Below, one piece after another: positions 37,614-50,400 of a stretch of DNA of 64,000 nucleotides. A program made the position numbers and the translations under genes. This DNA is from Lonicera japonica (lineage: Eukaryota > Streptophyta > Magnoliopsida > Dipsacales > Caprifoliaceae). Within the stretch, counting starts at the first letter, position 1. Each line of letters begins with the position of its first letter. Location of the stretch: positions 31,588,833-31,652,832 of the forward strand of contig CM038466.1 in the NCBI GenBank assembly GCA_021464415.1, read 5' to 3'. The notes below the pieces were generated by a model. That model had not been told where the DNA came from and ran no database searches. It worked only from the letters and a program-made list of their open reading frames with translations.

Positions 37614-40600
37614 ATGGCCAATATTTTCAAAATTAGACTACAATCTAGGCTACCAATTTTAGTGGGTATTCCTCCCTCTTTACGTTCACCCACTTCAGTT
37701 ACTTCTTCTTTTGATTACCCTGTTCTTCAATTTTCAAACAAATTGAAGAGGAGTGGTTTGTGCAGAACTAATAGGAGGTTGGTTTTGGGGATTGGGGCTT
37801 CTTTCTGGGGCCAGTTAATGAACATGGCTGGTAATTTTGGTGGTAAATCTTTCATTGCTTCTGCTAGAACAAAGGGTGCTGTTGAACAGGTGAGGTTTCT
37901 ATTTTTCTATGGTGTTTTATGATTTGATTTTGGTTTTTTGGTAAATTTTGTTTTGTGGGTTTTGTTGGGTTTTTTGAGTTTGATGATGGGTTGTTTGTCT
38001 GATTGGGGAAATATGTTGTTGATTCACTGGAATTTTCTTTCTTGGTTACGGTTTGATGAATTCTTGTTGACTTTCATTTGCATTAATTTACGTGCATATT
38101 GGCTTTTTAGCCTCTGAATGCTGAATATATATATTAATTTGACAATTTTACGCTATTATTATAAGCATTTATATATCCCATGAAGAAAAAGACAAGGGCA
38201 ATATCAGAATAAAATTATGTTAAAATTAGTAAGCATTTCACGCGATAAGAGGTTTGAAAATAAACATCAATGTTACCTCATTACCTCTTTGGCTCTGAAT
38301 AGCTATCCATTCAGCATTGCGAAGGAAAAACAATCATCCCGTAGCTTTCTTTCCCCATTGATATCAGTGGTTTTGTTTGATGAAGTTGCATTGTCTACAC
38401 TCCAATAAAGAAATGAAACTACATAATCCGCAATTCTTGTCATTGAGAAAATGGAGTTGATAGTCGAAATGAAAATTGAACTAGATGAGGGTAAGTGTGG
38501 CATGTGGTGTAATGGGATTTTGAGGTAATCTGTTTGTGACCAATAACTAATCAACAGATGGAAACTGAACTTTATCCAGTAAAAACTTTATCGTGAGATT
38601 TGCTACATTAATTATGTCCCCGGACTCGTAAGTTGGGACGTCCCAAAATGGAAAGGTAGAATCTTATTTTGGGACGGAGTGGTACTAAAGTAACTTTCTA
38701 GTGTTTTCCGCCTCTACGACACCAACTAATTATGACGAACTACCCATGCATGGTCTTATTTAAGTTCATTCTTAGAAGGCCACAATGTGTTTATACCACT
38801 AATCAAGTCTACGGCTACATCAAAATGGTCACAACTTATACTACCTGTCTTTGCCACGCTATCGAAATGTAAATTTTAAAGCTAGTCAAACCCTGTTTGA
38901 AAACGCATTTTTCCCATCTGGTAGAGCTTGAAGAAGTTTTAGAAAGTAAAACATAATGTGTATGAAATTTAAAAGTACTTAAAGAATAAAGTGAAAACAG
39001 CTTTCCCAAAACTTAGTGACCGGATTGCGATTGCTCTTTAGATCATTTTCAGGTAGATGTTAGAACTTAAAACATTTTGAGGAGAAAATAAATACATTTG
39101 AGGGTGCGTTTGATAAAAAAGTTGGAAAATTATTAAAACACTACAAATTTAATTTTAATAAGAAGTTGGAAAGGGAGATGAATGATTTGAGGAGATGTTT
39201 TATTACTTTCTCGGTGTTTTCCAAGAAATCCACTTCTCTGGGCGAGAGGTGTTCATGAAAAAAGAGGAAAGGATGGAGAGCATCTCACTAAATCACTCAT
39301 CTCTTTTCCCAAATTATCATAAAATTATCATTTTCCACTTTTTTATCACACGCACCCTTAATTTTTTTTGTTTTTGTAATACATTTTTTTTTAAACCAAC
39401 TCGTCTTATTATTCAGATCAGCGAGCCTGTTATATTCCATCTATATACTGATGTCGCTACAACTGAGGGTTGGATGTAACTTGTAAGTGTGAGAGAAATG
39501 CCTTAAAGCTGTGTGATTTAATTGATTCATTTATTGTTTTCTCCATGTAAAGTTTGATCAACACAGGAGGTAATCAATACAATGAAACGTTTCAATACTA
39601 CTTGGAAATTAGACTAAGTGTTGGTTTTTACATTTGAAGGGAAAGATGAATCTAGTACGTCTCAAATGAAGAGTCTCACTTTGAATTTTGTATTTCTTTT
39701 TCTTCAAGAAAATGCTATTTTCAACCTTATCAGTGGTCAAGAATAAAACTTATTTTCTACTGAGATTTGGTACATTGATTATGTCCTAAGAAAGAAACAA
39801 TACTCTTAATTTGAGACGTTCGAAAAGGACAGTGAGTCTCTTCGTTTGAGACGGAGTGAGTCGTCTTTCTGTAAATATGATTTCGAGTTTTAAGGTAATT
39901 ACTGAAGTTTCAAGTTTTCCAAAGTTTGATGATTCAGTTAAGTGGTTTCTAGGTGTTATGCAGATTCTTTACAACTCTCTGGTTGACATAAAACAGTTTT
40001 TTACCATTTGCTTGAATTGGAAATCCAACAGGTATTGAAGGACGTGGAGTGGCCGGAGCAATTTCCTTTCAAGGAAGAGGACTTCCAGCGCTTTGATGAG
40101 TAAACTCTCCAAACACATACCCTGATCCCCTTTTTTTCTGAATTGTAACTTATCTTCCGAACCAGAAAGAGATTAGCAAATCTTTTGTTCATGATACACT
40201 TGGCTTGACCTATACATGACAATATCTTCATTTGATAAACCTATCTTCTTTTGATTGCGTATTTTATACTACATGACCTATTTTCTATCCTAGAATCTAA
40301 AGTGCCAATTTCTTTCTTAAAACTCGAACCAAGCGATCACTTTTGTACAAGATTAGAGCTTATTAATTTTGTTTTCCAGGTCACCAGATACAGTTTTCTA
40401 TGAAGCTCCACGTTTTGTGACACATATAGATGATCCTGCCATTGCCGCTCTCACTAAGTATTACTCGGAGGTTTTCCCTCCTAGTAATACCCCAGGAGTA
40501 GCTCTCCTTGATATGTGTAGCAGTTGGGTAAGATATTTCTTGGTTTTATGTCGCATTTTCTCTCAGCATTCAGTGAATCAGTAATTTTTTTACATTACCT

Positions 40601-43390
40601 TAATCCAGATCTTATATTTTATCTAGGTCAGTCATTTCCCTGCAGGATATAAACAAGAACGTATAGTAGGAATGGGTCTGAATGAAGAAGAGCTCAAGCG
40701 GAATCCGGTGAGAATTCTTGTTATATTCTTTTGTCAACCCTTAGAGCATGTTTGGTTCGAGGTAAAACAGTTATTACCTGGTTGGAAAATAGTTAGCTGC
40801 GAGCCAAACAGGGCCTTAATGTCAATTCGTCGAGTCAATTGTGTTTTAAAACTTTTCTAGCTTGTCTTAGTGTCAATTTGTTGAGTCAACTGTGTTTTAG
40901 AACTTTTCTAGCTTGTTACAAAGTGCAAACATTCAAGCCGAATTTGGATTAGTTGAGTGCACATCTGTATTGACCTCAATTAGGATTTGTGTCTATATAT
41001 ACTCCATCCAGCCCTAATTAAGAGTCCACGTTTGAGTTTCACATTTTTTTTAGGAATGCACTAATCTCATCACAATCAATGGTTTAGATCAAAACTTGTT
41101 TCCTATCACAAGTTTTGGTACGTTGATTGTGTTTTGAAAAGGAAAGTGGACTCTTAATTTGGGACGGAGGGAGTATGATTACTGTTTTTGAATTAAGCCT
41201 ATTGGTAATCACCTTGTAGCCTAATGGCGTACTCCTTTATGTGTTTTGTATCTATATGGTACGGTGTAAGTATATCGCATTGTATATGCAGATAGTATCT
41301 TTGTGTCAATGAAACAATGAAGAAGTTCATGCAATTTTCATGGATTGTTTTTTGCAGGTCCTCACCGAGTATATAGTGCAGGACTTAAACGTTAACCCTA
41401 AACTTCCATTCGAGGATAACTCCTTTGATGTTATTACAAATGTGGTATGAGCTTTTTGTCATCTTTTGCAAATTTGCCGCTTTAAGCAAAGTGATGAATA
41501 ATTGCAGTTTTGAAGACAGTACTTGGGGTTTCTGAAGTTTGCAGAGTTTATTTCTACTGTTAAATGGTTGAATCTTTAAGAAGCCCTCCTAGATGATAAT
41601 GATATCAAACCACCTCATAAGAAGATTCTATATGTTGGTCATTAAGGACGGACAAAATTCTGCAGCCAGGCCAGAATTTCTAGATACATCCAAATTTTAT
41701 AGGGCCAAGCTTGTTAATAATTCTTGGCCAGTACTAGCCTGTCCCAGGCTGAGTCAAGGCCTGAACATATATATATAATACGTATATATGGGAAATGCCA
41801 CTTTGCAAACTTTCCAAACAAGGCTTAAAGATTTCTTGTTTGGAAAGTCTGCAAAGTAGCCCTCTCTGAAGACTTGCTTTCGGTCAGGATCTGCCACAGC
41901 TCCGGTGGAGTACCCCAATATAGGGCCAGGATTGTTAATAATTTTTGGCTTATATATATGGGAAATGCTACTTTCGGACTTTCTGAACAAGATGCCCCCT
42001 ATTAACATCTCGCAAGCCCTCTTTGAAGACTTGTTTTCCCTCTAGGTTCACCAGAGCTCCTATGGAATGCTCCAATTCAGGGCCAGGGTTGTTTATAATT
42101 TTTGGCCTGTGCGCGCCTGGCCCAGGCTGGGTTGAGGCCTGAATATATATTCGTATTATATATTATATATATGGGAAATGCTACTTTGCGGACTTTCTCA
42201 ACAAGAAATCCCCTATTAACATCTCCGCTTCTGCATCTTTGCCGTTTTTTAGTACTCTCTGAAGATTTGCTTTCGCTTTGAATCTGCCATAGCTCTTGTG
42301 GAATACTCCATGGTGAAGCTTGCCTCTTCAGTTTTAAACCCATGATACACCATAATTAATTATGTGGTTAAACTCACCTTCTCAATTTCCAACCCGCAAC
42401 CTCTCGCTAATGAGAGGGGTGTACTTACAAGTTACAACTGAGCTAGAAGCTCATGTGCCTCCTTATTTTTTAACGTGAAATATATCCCCAAACTTGTTAC
42501 AAAAAACAAGATTTGCATAGTATAACAAAATTAATGATACGATGTTCTCAGTGTTCTTGCTACTCGTATAAACGTGCATACAATTGTACATCTTGCAGGT
42601 GAGCATTGATTATCTAACAAAGCCTATTGATGTCATCAAAGAGATGTGCCGAATCCTTAAGCCAGGCGGCATGGCTATAATAAGGTAGCTTAATCTACTT
42701 TTAGAATAATATTTTAATTAAGCAGATACAAATGAAAACTGATTAAGATTTAACAATCCATCTATTCGCTTTTATGGGTACGTACCAGCTTCTCGAATCG
42801 CTGCTTTTTTACAAAGGCGATCTCAATATGGACGTCAACTGGTGATGCGGAACATGTTATGATAGTCGGGGCTTATTTCCATTATGCTGGTGGATTTGAA
42901 CCTCCTCAGGTATGTAATTTACATACCTCCCCAATTTTATATTTCAAATATATAATGCGGCGTTTGGTTTTTCTTAAAAATGCATTGATTTTACTTTCTC
43001 ATTTTTATCTTAGCATAGACTACCTTTGTTTGGTTAACTGAAAACTTGCTGCAGTAGAAACTGTTTTCAACGGAAAGAATATTTCATGTAAATGAAATGT
43101 ATTTTACTTGTTGGGTTGGTATCAGAAAAGACAAGAATCGATCAATTACTTTCTAGTGTGTAGTTAGTTTACATCAAAATATGGAAAACAGTGCGAAAGT
43201 AACCCGCAATCTTTTCATTTAAAATGCCAATCAAACATACTCTCTTAAACTTTTCTTGCAATTTTTCCCTTCACAATTTCATTTATTTATTTTGTTTGGA
43301 CAGGCTGTGGATATATCACCAAACCCTGGGCGTTCAGATCCTATGTACATTGTGTACTCTAGAAGGCTAGCTACTGCTAATACAGCCTGA
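37614..43390 (+). CDS. SAM-dependent methyltransferase-like protein, 317 aa, 8 exons
   Basis: Exons: 37614-37889, 40032-40099, 40380-40527, 40627-40707, 41358-41444, 42599-42684, 42789-42909 and 43304-43390. All introns are GT-AG, the total is 954 nt and the frame is consistent through every junction. The N-terminal ~60 residues are rich in R/S/L and poor in acids, so an organelle transit peptide is likely. Residues about 150-165 (NTPGVALLDMCSSWVSHFP) correspond to the nucleotide-binding motif I of class I methyltransferases. Later landmarks are LPFEDNSFDVITNV (motif IV-like), MCRILKPGGMAI (Methyltransf_11 signature) and a C-terminal region NRCFFTKAISIWTSTGDAEH, then SPNPGRSDPMYIVYSRR. It resembles a conserved plant family of putative methyltransferases of unknown substrate. 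The motif I glycines are atypical (DMCSSW instead of DxGxGxG), so activity is uncertain. Introns 1 and 4-5 carry MITEs and repeats. Confidence 0.9.
38615..38695. mobile_element. Stowaway-like remnant in intron 1
   Basis: Contains tatgtccccggactcgtaag at one end and tattttgggacggagtggta at the other, resembling an internally deleted Stowaway MITE. Confidence 0.45.
39102..39357. mobile_element. MITE in intron 1, 256 bp
   Basis: The inverted ends are gggtgcgtttgataaaaaag and, reversed from the right, gggtgcgtgtgataaaaaag. The flanks are TGA and TTA, possibly a mutated TTA duplication of the Harbinger type. No ORF. Confidence 0.75.
39652..39860. mobile_element. Stowaway-like MITE in intron 1
   Basis: The left end cgtctcaaatgaagagtctc matches the reverse complement of the right end, gagtctcttcgtttgagacg. 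It shares gatttggtacattgattatg with the other Stowaway copies. Confidence 0.65.
40744..40815. mobile_element. 72-bp Tourist-like MITE in intron 4
   Basis: The inverted ends are gagcatgtttggttcgag and, reversed from the right, ggccctgtttggctcgc. It is flanked by TTA on both sides (40741-40743 and 40816-40818). It starts 37 bp into intron 4. Confidence 0.75.
41002..41173. mobile_element. Stowaway MITE in intron 4, 172 bp
   Basis: The ends ctccatccagccctaattaa and, reversed from the right, ctccctccgtcccaaattaa, with a TA target duplication (41000-41001 and 41174-41175), match the plant Stowaway consensus CTCCCTCCGT. It is the best preserved of the related copies here. Confidence 0.9.
41690..42325. 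repeat. Three ~200-bp direct repeats in intron 5
   Basis: Each unit holds tatatatatgggaaatgc-actttg, ggactttctgaacaag-like sequence, tctgaagacttgctttc, tctgccacagctcc-gtggaatactcc and gggccagg-ttgttaataatttt. Units start about 41780, 41955 and 42170. The ggcccaggctggg motif appears twice between them. Unit 1 contains a near-perfect hairpin (41801-41856) that the other two lack. Confidence 0.75.
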
Positions 43391-44482
43391 AAATAGAAGT
43401 TGGATGATCACATTGAGGAATTTAATTTTAGTAGTATACTTGTAAAATTGTTTATTATTATCTGGATATTTGTTCTGATTTTAAGTTTTGATTATTGAGT
43501 TTTGTGACTATCAGATACAAAATAGTTGTCTATATTCCGGCACGATATGAAATGTGTTTGTATTTATACTAAAAGTTATTGTGCGAATATTACAGTGGCG
43601 TGCACAACCTATTGATCATCTTTATTTTCGAACATTAGTGCAGTAAGAACATTAGTTTCCAATGGAAACGAATGTTAGTCTAGAAAAATTCCTTCAAGCT
43701 ATTCACTATTCAATTTTCAACCCATTTACGAGCTTTGGGATTGGAATTATGGCAAAAATTAACATTCACATTTTCAACGCACTGAATCGTGTAGTCTAAT
43801 TTCTACTCTAATTCTCATTTCAAAACTCGGAATTGAATTGTCACACATTCTTAAATCTTTCTTGTGTAAAGTGATTCAAGTATTGAATAAAGATGTTTGC
43901 CTCCAATAAGCCAATAGAGATCCATTGAATTAGAAAGCCTGAATGCAATACAAAAAGCTCATTATTAAGATTCCATTCTCTTTTCTCCACTATACTAAGT
44001 AAAGAATTTGAATTCCCCCCCTCCCAAAAAAAAGAACAAAGAAAAAAGGTAAAGAATATGAATCATGTAACCAAATTCTCTAACTTTCCTTCCCCTTTAT
44101 ATCCTTTTAGTCAAATTTTCTCCAACTTTCATTCCCTTTTATATCCATTTAGTCAAAAAAGACAACACTAGTACTACATTTTAGTACAAAGGAATATATA
44201 TACAACCACATGCACTACTGACAAAGAAACTTAGCACCAAACAAACCATACCCATCACTTCTCTCAAGAAGGAAGAATATTATATGCTGATCGGTTTATC
44301 TGAACTAAATTTTTATAAATTAAATAATGTGATAGACATATATTGTTCGTTATTTATAAGAGTCTCAGACGATAATTAATGTATAGTCATCGCATTATAG
44401 AATCAACAAAATCTGATCAAAAAAACTAATTACAAGTATTACTCGTTGGGAAAACTTGCATGTTTGGGAATGATATCAAAGC
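43391..44482. other. Intergenic DNA between two convergent genes
   Basis: Holds the 3' UTRs of the methyltransferase-like gene (plus strand) and the tetraspanin gene (minus strand). No other gene seen. Confidence 0.6.
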
Positions 44483-47400
44483 TTATTTTCTGGACTTGCC
44501 AAAACCCCCACTCTCTGCATTTTTTAAAGCACTGCAAGCAATTAGATAGACAGAAATTAGAATAACAATAGCCACAATGAGAATAACATTAGCCTTCCTC
44601 CATTCATTCCTTAGTATACCCAATAAACCAGCCTTGCAAGAATCACAGCCATAGCACAATTGGGTCGGGTCATTACTCCAGATACTGCAATCCGGGTCGG
44701 TGACTGGGTTAACCGGGTTTACCCATGTTGTTGGGTTCACGTATTGATACCCACACATTGTTGGTGGCTTGCAACAACCCGACTGAAAATCGCAATTGAA
44801 AAAAAAAAACAAAAAATTTGTTAGTCACAATATATATATATATATATATATATTATTTTAAGGAGGGATAGAAAGTCATTAAAATAATATTACCTTAATG
44901 AATACTTCTATATGAACACAAATATCTAACACAAAAAATTGACATATCAATGTGTCAATTACTCATTGATTATAATGAATTGTGATAAGATTATTTTAAC
45001 TAATGCATGGCGACCACATTTAATATATCATTTTTTATGTCAGATATTTATATTTACCAAAAAATATTGCTTTAATTCACTGAAAACCTAGATTATTTGA
45101 TCCAAGTGACTAGAAGTTCGAAAGGTTTAGTTGCGAGTGCAAGAAAGTGAATGCAAAAGAGGCAACACAAAATTTATTAAACTTTGGTAAAAGTAAGGTA
45201 GTTTTTGAAAGTATTTACACACATAGTACACTTTTCAAATATTTAGTTAATAAAACAATTAATTAGACTAAAGTTTGAGAAGAGACTAGAGAATAGACTG
45301 TTTTAGAATATAATTCTATTCGGAATAACCAATTAAGAAAAAGGTGTGATTGTGATAAGGAAATATATCTCTACAGCTCTGGCTTGCTAGTAGAGAATAT
45401 TAGATCATAGGAATCCATATTTAGAAATATATATGAGTCTCCATACAGGTCGAGCATTTTCAAGACAATTTTTCGTCATAAAGAAACAGAAATATTTTTT
45501 ATAGCGAAAAAACTTCATAAAAATGACCGGTCCGTATTTGAAATTTTATGTATATACATACGGGAGAATCTGTAATAGATCCTTTAGAAGGATAATGTAA
45601 ATGTAGTTATCAAACTCTCTCTAAGTTGACGCAAGAATTTCCAAACTTCAAACCTAGGAGGTCCCATAACCAACAATTTGTCGAGAATAGTTAGCTCAAA
45701 TAATTGATTTCACGTGAAAAAATTGTATAAATTAACATGAATATATAAGTAGAGGAGTGTACCACATAATAATGGCCTTTTAAGATAAAATCTCACACGG
45801 CCTAATCAGGCCTAGACCATGTTGATTAATGTTTTTGTTGAGATAGTTTCGCTTATGCTTTTAGTATTCTCTACGACTACTAGTGAGGTATGAACTATTG
45901 GATGCATGTCTTTATCACACTCGCGCATTCTTTTACCTTATTCTTGCCGCATTTTTCTTACTTTCGCTAACTGTAGTGTCTTGTGTAGAAAAATCATGAT
46001 TTTGCATATTTTTTAAATAGCTTGTGAAATTTTGTTAGAATTTAACCAAGTCTGTGTAGACTGAAGATTGTTATTCCTTCTGCCTTAACTTACATTTTTA
46101 GACGCATTACTTAGGATATTAATTTTCATATTGATTATTAACAGAATCATTTAAGTTCGTACATGTATCATTATTTAAAGAACAGAAACAAATGAAATTC
46201 AAAAGGTTATTGCTAAACACACGAACAATACAAATAACACAAACTAAAGTTCATTGATTAAGAATTATGACTACCTAGACTTAGAAATAGTTGCTGATCA
46301 ATTCCAACACTTGATTTTGTGTACTATCTTTTTTAGATCTACTGCTAAATATTAAGTGAGATGAGTTTGTTCTTTTAGGCCATATTTGAAATTAAAAATA
46401 ACTGTTCATTAACTTAAAAATTAATAAGAGATTTAGTTATATATGAGAGACTATGTCGTAATTTGTTCCAAAGCCACTAAAAAAATTTTCAACTACGCAA
46501 TTTTTTATTTATTATATATTTTTAAGATTAAAAACACTATTGCTCCTTATTACTTAGAAAGATGAATCTAGACTTTACCCAGTTGATTGATTAGAGTTTC
46601 ATTATAATTTATATAAGAGCAATAATTTGAATCTCTCACACTACCTCCCCGCTACCTAATATAATAATGACCATAAGCCTAATCATTATTCCAAAGTGCA
46701 AAGTTGGCTTATATAAAATTAATCTTATCTTATGCAATAAAGACAATTTTTGATTTGCAATTATGCTAAGATTGATTGATTATGCTAAGTCCAAACTTTG
46801 TGTTTCGGATTAATTAATAAAAGAGAATGTTCAATAGAGAAGGAACATATATTAATTGGGCCCTCTACACCCACTACCACAACACTCAGGATCCATAAAT
46901 CTTTGAAGAATGACACTAATTTTGAACTTTAAAAAAGTAGCCCTATAGTATAAATTAAGGGTGGTTATTTAGGCACACTAAAATACTTTTTTAACGGTTT
47001 GTTTATTTATTTAATTTTTAAGCACTAAATATATGTTTACATATTTGATATTTAAGAGTTAAATTACTATAAGGTATAAAAAATTACATTGGTTCGACTC
47101 TGAGTATTGAATATATGCACATATACTCGGTACTTAAAAGCTAAATAAATATGCATGATGGGGTAAATATTAATTTACCATTGGCCTACAAAAATAAAAA
47201 ATAATTTTAACATTGGCCTACAAAAATAATATTCTCCACTTTCTTTTTTATTCCACACTTTTCTTTAAATAATTATCCCACTCCATTATATTCCACACTT
47301 TCCTTTAGATAATTATTTAATTTCCTTTAAATAATTATCCCACTCCATTATATTCCACACTTTCCTTTATAATTATTTAATTTCATATTATCCTCCACAA

Positions 47401-50400
47401 AAAAATTACATTTTTGATTCTACCTATAAATACCTCCCACCATTCATTCATTCAAGACACAACAAAAACACGTCCACTAAGATTCATCCATCTCATCAAA
47501 GAATATAAAGATTGGCAAATAAATACAAGCCAATCAAGAAACAGAAGAGTCTACTCTAATTTTCTACCCCAAAAAATAGAAGGGTCCTCTATTTTTATAC
47601 CCCAAAAAATAGAAGGGTTTATACTCTCTATTTTTATCAAAAAATACCAACAACCTTTTCACTATCTCTCCTATTTATTATTTATTCTGGAAATATTTGT
47701 AATCCATCTATACTTATAAATAGAATTAAGGAAATTATAGAGAGAGAGAGAAGTTGGTAGCTTGTAAAAATTGATCGCCTTTGAGCTAATACAAAGCAAG
47801 ACACACAAAAGGAGGACGTACACTGGAAGTAAGCACTACCGGGAGAACTACCTTAATAAAAAATATCTCGTGTTCATTTATTTATTTATTCACCGATATT
47901 CGCTTATTGATTGGTTAAAATCTATTTCTAGATTTTGACACCATCAGTTGGTGCCGTCTGTGGGAAAATCCGTTATTTAGAAATTACATGCCTAAAAACG
48001 GAATCCCGCGAGTAGCTCAATATTTACTTTGAGCAATTCATATGCATCTGGATTTTTGAAGAAAATTTCAAAGCTAATTCGTTCAAGTTTTTTTAAATTC
48101 GTTCCTCGGGGTTCAAAATTTCGATTCAAACTTTCTGGAACTAAATTCCGATAAAATATTATTAGGCCATAACTTTGTGTTCAAAACTCCAAATCATATG
48201 ATTCTAGAGTCCATTTTGAAGAAAATTATTTACAACTTTAGTTCATATTTTTCAAATTTGGCTCATATATGATTTTTCTCTTTATTTTAATATATCTAAA
48301 GTTTTTCTCTTTATTTTAATATATCTAAAGTATCATTTTCTTGCGATCAATAATCTTTATTGTAGGAAAAATTGATGAGCTTCCAAAAAAAATTACAATT
48401 GAATGTAATTTTTATCAAGTTCATCCGACAAACCACAAGAAAGAAATTAAAGAAATTTTCAGCGGATACCAAACTTCCACAAAGCCAAATGCAATTTTGA
48501 AATCTATCAAACAGCAGCAGGACCACCCCAGCCCAAAGAGACTTGGCTGAGAATGATCATCTATTGCTGCACCACTGGTCAGAGACCAAGATTTTGACGT
48601 TCCCTGGTAATAAATGTAAAAATTGTCAAAATTTACCTGAGTCAGAAGGGGGCATGACTCTACTCAAGACTTAGCAAAAAAGAACAAATTTTCCTTTTAA
48701 GAAATCCTGGTAATAAATGAGAAAATTGTCAGAATTTGCATAAGTTAGAAGGGAGCAAGACTCTACTCAAAACTTAGCAATTTGCCTAAAGTTAGAACGG
48801 AGCAAGACTCTAGGGAGCAAGACTCTACTCAAAACTTAGCAATTTGCCTAAGTTAGAAGGGAGCAAGACTCTACTCAAAACTTAGCAAAAAGAACAAATT
48901 TTCCTTTTAAGAAACCAATGACTTAAATGAGAAGATTGTCAGAATTTGCCTAAGTCAGAAGTGGGCATGACTCTACTCAAGACGTAGCCAAATAGAACAA
49001 TGTTTCCTTTTAAGAAACCAAGGACTTCGGAAAAATTGCTATCAACATATGAGGGCCATGCTTTAAACAATCACAAGTGGAACGTCTCCGGAACATTTTT
49101 ACAAAACCCTCACTAGAGATACACATTATCTAGTCACTCAAAAAAGGCTGAAGAATCTCAAGATCATCAGCATCAAAATTCAAAATAGTACTTAAATCAG
49201 AAGAAGAATAATCAGAAAAATCATGGCGAATATTCCCTGAAGCTGTCCAGTCAGGGCCCGTTGTTTCAGTAAAATCTGCAACAAAATCATCTAGTGAAGA
49301 TTACGATAAAAAACCTTCCGAGGCAGCCTGGTAAACTTAGTCCAAGGTAGCCTGGTTATAGGACGGATTCTGAAATGACGGCAAATTCACTTCAGTCAGA
49401 GAAGCCCCATTTTCTATAAGATTCGTGGTAGTCGAAAGAATATTCTGTACACCCTCTTCCGACATAAGGAGCCTAAAAAAACCTCCGGGAATAGGTTCTG
49501 AAAGAATCACGGCAGTCGGAATAACATTTGGCACGTTATTTTCTGCCGACGAAAGGAACCTCGAAGAACTTCCAAAAGGAGCAAATGAGCATAACGGGTT
49601 AACACAGGAAGACCCCCTCCTAATCGAGCATCTAATGCCATCACCCGTGCTTGTAACTCTTCCACCTTCTGTTCAAAAGAAGCAAAGAGAGCAGTACAGC
49701 CTCTAGCGGGATTCTCAATCCTCGCCGTGGCTTCAAGAAGATACGAACTAAGAGCCTCGAGAAGTTGATCTTCGGGGACATTTTGCAAAAAAGATGCAAC
49801 ATTCCTCACCCCGAAAACAGTGAAGATCGTGTGATAGTCCTGACGATCAAACATATTTGGAAAAATTCTAGCATAGTCACAAGATAGAGGACATCTCTTG
49901 TGGCTATGAGCACAAGCCACACATGGACGACCTGAAAAACATTGAGTGTTTGACATTATTTTGGTTTACTTTTGTAAGAAAAACTTATTACAAAAAAGAA
50001 AAATGGCGTTGGAAGAAATAGATGGTGATGGAAGAAATGGGTTGGGTCTCGAGGGAGAGGAAGACGAAGAAGGAGAGAGATGAATAGGAAAAAGGGAGAG
50101 GAAGATGAAGAGTGAGAGGAAAATGAAGAGTGAGAGGAGCCTCCGACAGGGAGGATTTCAAAAAAAAAAAAAAGAGGCCGAAAAACCGCCGAAAGGGGCC
50201 GACAAAAAAAAAGAAAAAAAAAGAAGGGTAAAGAAAAAAGGGGGTGCAAAAAAAAAGAAAGAAAAAGAGAAAAGAAAAGAAAGGTGCAAAAAGAAAAAAG
50301 AAAAAAGAAAAAATATATATGTGTATATGAAATAAAGAGTTGAAAAAAGGCCCGAGTAGAATCAAATTATTTATGATCAAAAGTATAGTGAGCTTTACAT

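Noticed and set aside
49131..49956. LBD as an ordinary host gene nested in the tetraspanin intron
   Set aside because: It lies between LTRs with PBS and polypurine tract, and the inverted element B has the same gene at the same place.
49956..50380. Long F/S-rich or K/E-rich frames
   Set aside because: They come from the purine-rich tract and have no domain; the mirrored region 52320-52737 gives the same artefacts.
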